DNA from: Sinorhizobium sp. A49
Lineage (GTDB): Bacteria; Pseudomonadota; Alphaproteobacteria; Rhizobiales; Rhizobiaceae
Assembly: GCF_002002725.1 (NCBI RefSeq)
Contig: NZ_MUNW01000051.1
Span: 141,869 to 205,868, forward strand
DNA: 64,000 nucleotides
Direction of reading: 5' to 3'
Shown: positions 61,256 through 64,000 of the stretch, piece by piece
Layout of the letters: each line of letters begins with the position of its first letter
How positions within the stretch are numbered: the stretch's first letter is position 1
Program-made: the position numbers and the translations under genes
The notes under the pieces: generated by a model
Databases searched by the model: none
What the model was told of the DNA's origin: nothing
What the model saw: only the letters and a program-made list of their open reading frames with translations

Positions 61256-62314
61256 ATGACCGTGCCGATCGAAACCCCCGCCGTGCTGGTGGATATCGAG
61301 ATTGCCAAGCGGAACATCCGCACGTTCCAAGCCTATGCGGATGCGCACGGCATCCGCGTCCGACCGCATATCAAGACGCACAAGCTGCCACAGATGGCCG
61401 AGCTACAGCTGGACGCCGGCGCTGTTGGCATCACCTGCCAGAAGGTGACCGAGGCCGAGGCGATGGTGGACGGCAGTGAGCGGATCGCCGATGTGCTCAT
61501 CACCTACAACATCCTGGGCAAACCCAAGCTTGCCCGGCTGGAACGTCTCAACCAGCGCATTGCGCTTGCGGTCGTCGCCGACAACGTGACCGTCATCGAC
61601 GGGCTTTCCGGGCATTTCGCTGGCAAGGAGAAGCCGCTCAGGGTCTTCGTCGAATGCAACACCGGTGCGGACCGTTGTGGGGTGGCGTCGCCCGTGGAGG
61701 CCGCGCGTCTGGCCCGCCGGATCAACGATGGCGAGGGCATCGACTTCGCCGGCCTGATGACCTATCCGCCGATTGCCGGCGAGGCAAAAGTCCAAGCTTT
61801 CATGAGCGAAGCCAAGTGCCTGATCGAGGCGGACGGCATCGCCGTACCCGCAATCACTTCCGGTGGCACGCCCAGCATGATGCATGCCGCTGGCGTGCCG
61901 GTCGCGACCGAATACCGGCCCGGCACCTACATCTACAACGACCGCTCCCTCGTTTCGCGCGGGGTCGCCACCTGGGACGACTGTGCCCTCACGGTGCTTG
62001 CCACCGTCGTCTCGGTGCCATCGGAACACCGCGCGATCATCGATGCCGGGAGCAAGGTGCTGACCGCCGACCTCCTGGGTCTGACGGGCTATGGCCATGT
62101 GCTTGGCCGCGACGACATCCGGATAGACCAGCTTTCGGAAGAACACGGCCGGCTGGTGAGCGACGGGCCGATCGGTCTGACCGTTGGGCAGCAGTTGCGC
62201 ATCGTTCCCAACCACGCCTGCGTCGTCACCAACATGGTCGACGCCGTGCATATCGTCGAAGGCGATGAGCCGAAGGCCATTTGGCCGATCGTCGCCCGCG
62301 GCCACGTGCTCTAG
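61256..62314 (+). CDS. D-threonine aldolase/D-serine dehydratase-like PLP enzyme
   Basis: A 352-residue PLP enzyme of fold type III (DSD1/D-threonine aldolase/alanine racemase N-domain). The PLP Lys is in VRPHIKTHKLPQMAEL (about 35-50), and further signatures are VECNTGADRCGV, FAGLMTYP and the metal-binding C-terminal VVTNMVDAVHIV with His. The metal-site Cys/His of D-threonine aldolases appears as NHACVVTN. It likely cleaves D-beta-hydroxy amino acids to glycine and aldehyde. ATG 61256 follows AGGAA. It stands alone after the sugar operon. Confidence 0.82.
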   Translation: MTVPIETPAVLVDIEIAKRNIRTFQAYADAHGIRVRPHIKTHKLPQMAELQLDAGAVGITCQKVTEAEAMVDGSERIADVLITYNILGKPKLARLERLNQRIALAVVADNVTVIDGLSGHFAGKEKPLRVFVECNTGADRCGVASPVEAARLARRINDGEGIDFAGLMTYPPIAGEAKVQAFMSEAKCLIEADGIAVPAITSGGTPSMMHAAGVPVATEYRPGTYIYNDRSLVSRGVATWDDCALTVLATVVSVPSEHRAIIDAGSKVLTADLLGLTGYGHVLGRDDIRIDQLSEEHGRLVSDGPIGLTVGQQLRIVPNHACVVTNMVDAVHIVEGDEPKAIWPIVARGHVL

Positions 62315-62662
62315 GATGTTGCCTTAACCGTCGCAACCGCTGTCCAGCTGACCTTTCCAAGGCTCACCGCGCGTCTGCGGGATCGTCGTCTCTGTCGATC
62401 GCGTCGTCGAAGCCGCGAGCGGACGGCAGGCCTTCAATCATCAACCCGCAATTTTGATGCCCGCGTCAGAAAGCGCCATGCTATTCTCCGGCCGGCTCTC
62501 CAAGCAGGAGATCGGGGCGTCAAACAGGCCTCGGGCAAACCGTTCCTAAAAAACGCTAAATTACGATAGGACATTTCCCGATAGTCACTTCCGGCATGAT
62601 CAGTTTGCGTTGTTGCAGTCGATTAAATTGATAGTTTTATCTGGTAACCGATGGAGGTCGAG
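62315..62662. other. Intergenic region upstream of sulfate transport operon
   Basis: 348 bp. No supportable gene: the best is a 25-residue minus-strand frame (62364-62441) with good codon bias but no ribosome site. The last 120 bp are A/T-rich with CGATAG repeated 15 bp apart (around 62570), where a sulfur-starvation regulator such as CysB could bind; no known box was identified. Confidence 0.45.
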
Positions 62663-63688
62663 ATGGGCTTTGGACGAATTACCGGAATTGTGGGACTGGC
62701 AATTGTAGTCGGAGGCCTGCAGCTTGGTGCTGCAAGTGTGGCTTTTGCCGACACGACGATCCTGAACGTGTCCTATGACCCGACACGTGAACTTTACAAG
62801 GACTTCAACGCCGCTTTCGCTGAAAAGTGGAAGGCGGACACCGGCGAAACCGTGACGATCCAGACATCGCATGGCGGCTCCGGCAAGCAGGCCCGCTCCG
62901 TGATCGACGGTCTGCAGGCTGATGTCGTAACCCTCGCGCTTGAGGCAGATATCGACGCGATCGTCAAGGAAACCGGAAAGATCCCGGCGGACTGGAAGAC
63001 CAAGTTCGAAAACAACAGCGCACCCTATACGTCGACGATCGTCTTCCTGGTGCGCAAGGGCAATCCGAAAGGCATCAAGGACTGGGGCGATCTCGTCAAG
63101 GATGATATCCAGGTGATCACGCCGAACCCGAAGACCTCGGGTGGCGCGCGCTGGAACTTCCTGGCAGCCTGGGCCTACGCTCGTGCTGCCAATGGCGGCG
63201 ACGACGGCAAGGCACAGGAATTCGTCACCGAGCTGTTCAAGCATGTGCCGGTGCTCGATACCGGTGCGCGTGGCTCGACCACGACATTCGTCCAGCGCGG
63301 CCTTGGCGACGTGTTGCTCGCCTGGGAAAACGAAGCCTATCTTTCGCTGGAGGAGCTGGGCCCGGATAATTTCGATATCGTCACGCCGTCGATCTCGATC
63401 AAGGCCGAGCCGCCGGTGGCACTTGTCGATGGCAATGTCGATGCCAAGGGCACACGCAAGGTCGCCGAGGCCTATCTCGGTTACCTCTACAGCGATGCCG
63501 GCCAGAAGATCGCGGCCAAGCACTACTATCGCCCGTTCAAGCCGGCAGCTGCCGACCCCAAGGACGTCGCGCGATTCGGTGACCTCAAGCTCGTGACCAT
63601 CGAGGACTTTGGCGGCTGGAAGGAAGCGCAACCGAAGTTCTTCGGCGACGGTGGTCTGTTCGACCAGATCTACAAGCCGGGCCAATAA
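62663..63688 (+). CDS. sbp: Periplasmic sulfate-binding protein
   Basis: A 341-residue sulfate/thiosulfate-binding protein. It has a signal peptide (about 1-30, ending VAFADT), then LNVSYDPTRELYKDFNAAF (start of mature protein), TSHGGSGKQARSVIDGLQAD, VFLVRKGNPKGIKDWGDLV and NPKTSGGARWNFLAAW, all hallmarks of Sbp/CysP. ATG 62663 follows GGAGG; four codons upstream (62651) another start is in frame. A terminator-like hairpin separates it from cysT. Confidence 0.92.
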   Translation: MGFGRITGIVGLAIVVGGLQLGAASVAFADTTILNVSYDPTRELYKDFNAAFAEKWKADTGETVTIQTSHGGSGKQARSVIDGLQADVVTLALEADIDAIVKETGKIPADWKTKFENNSAPYTSTIVFLVRKGNPKGIKDWGDLVKDDIQVITPNPKTSGGARWNFLAAWAYARAANGGDDGKAQEFVTELFKHVPVLDTGARGSTTTFVQRGLGDVLLAWENEAYLSLEELGPDNFDIVTPSISIKAEPPVALVDGNVDAKGTRKVAEAYLGYLYSDAGQKIAAKHYYRPFKPAAADPKDVARFGDLKLVTIEDFGGWKEAQPKFFGDGGLFDQIYKPGQ

Positions 63689-63711
63689 TCGACCCTGTTG
63701 AAGCAATGATG

Positions 63712-63747
63712 CAATCGGCCGGACCATCCGATCCGGCCGATTGTTTT
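63712..63747 (+). terminator. Terminator/attenuator between sbp and cysT
   Basis: CAATCGGCCGGA (63712-63723) and TCCGGCCGATTG (63732-63743) form a perfect 12-bp stem with an 8-base loop and TTTT after it. Partial read-through would give more binding protein than permease. Confidence 0.85.
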
Positions 63748-63825
63748 GTCAGGCCCGCATGGGGATTGCGGGTATAATGGGAGCGCCTGGGTTTTCCTCA
63801 GGCGCATGGAAGAGGTGAGCTGGAT

Positions 63826-64000
63826 TTGAGAGAGCATGGCCGCAACAGGCGCTGGCGGTTTCGCCAACCGAGCGTGCTTCCCGGGTTCGGTCTGGCGCTC
63901 GGCGTCACGCTTTTCTGGCTGGTGCTGATCATCCTCATCCCGCTGTCGGGATTGATCTGGCGCTCGAGCAGCCTCGGCTGGTCGCAGTTCATGACGTTGG
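63826..64000 (+). CDS. cysT: CysT sulfate ABC transporter permease (N-terminal part, cut by window edge)
   Basis: From TTG 63826 (GAGG upstream) the frame reads a basic start REHGRNRRWRF followed by PSVLPGFGLALGVTLFWLVL and IILIPLSGLIWRSSS, the conserved N-terminus and first span of CysT. Continues past 64000. It forms the sulfate/thiosulfate importer with Sbp. Confidence 0.88.
   Translation, partial: MREHGRNRRWRFRQPSVLPGFGLALGVTLFWLVLIILIPLSGLIWRSSSLGWSQFMTL

Noticed and set aside
62364..62441. 25-residue minus-strand frame (MIEGLPSARGFDDAIDRDDD...)
   Set aside because: Protein-like composition but too short, no ribosome site and no family; perhaps an end of a lost gene.

Overview
The window looks like a stretch of a Rhizobiaceae genome of the Sinorhizobium/Ensifer/Rhizobium type. 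Evidence for this is the high GC content, the density of ABC importers, LysR and ROK regulators, a PraR-like XRE regulator, and proteins of typical rhizobial type. The genus is inferred and was not tested. I see no rRNA, tRNA, CRISPR array, insertion sequence or phage gene, and both edges cut through genes.

Layout. 1-8020 is mostly minus strand: a GT4 glycosyltransferase, a small lipoprotein, an MscS channel with an MltF-like lytic transglycosylase, and a large SH3/glycine-rich exported protein. 8290-13007 is a plus-strand block with a PraR-like regulator, a winged-helix/BTAD-TolB-TPR regulator, a 76-residue cysteine-free peptide, a YcaO cyclodehydratase-type enzyme and a TfuA protein. I read this as a minimal ribosomal peptide (RiPP) locus that may install thioamides. 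13446-25011 is a long minus-strand operon: a MalT/LuxR-type activator, dipeptide-type ABC transporter, HyuA hydantoinase, two DUF917 proteins and a solute-binding protein. It probably imports and opens a hydantoin- or thiohydantoin-like compound.

25134-30972 holds a LysR/SDR divergent pair, a 2-oxoglutarate oxygenase, an O-acetylhomoserine sulfhydrylase and a zinc-independent reductase. 31011-45186 is an envelope/sulfatase region: a possible ToxR-like membrane regulator, exported proteins, a formylglycine-generating enzyme with a HAD phosphatase, a complete MoxR-DUF58-Bat operon and a Cys-type sulfatase. Six copies of one 18-bp element, YGTWACYGTTACGTWCTT, lie upstream of genes here and upstream of the SH3 protein at 8020. 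All six have the same orientation relative to the gene, so they look like the operator of an undescribed envelope regulon.

45324-53271 holds a membrane-fused spermidine-synthase-like protein, a two-gene pathway that would convert 2-aminothiazoline-4-carboxylate to cysteine, two YcaC-like hydrolases, a pirin and a LysR regulator. 53302-60879 is a ROK-controlled sugar ABC importer with a SIS isomerase/deglycase and a PfkB kinase, consistent with uptake and phosphorylation of an amino-sugar or Amadori-type compound. A decayed ATPase gene of the polar amino acid ABC type lies on the minus strand at 60955-61097, followed by a D-threonine-aldolase-like gene and the start of a sulfate ABC operon (sbp, cysT).

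Sulfur is a recurring theme: sulfatase and its activator, MetY, the ATC pathway, DUF917, sulfate uptake and possibly peptide thioamidation. The strongest candidates for something undescribed are the YcaO-TfuA peptide locus and the six-site regulon.
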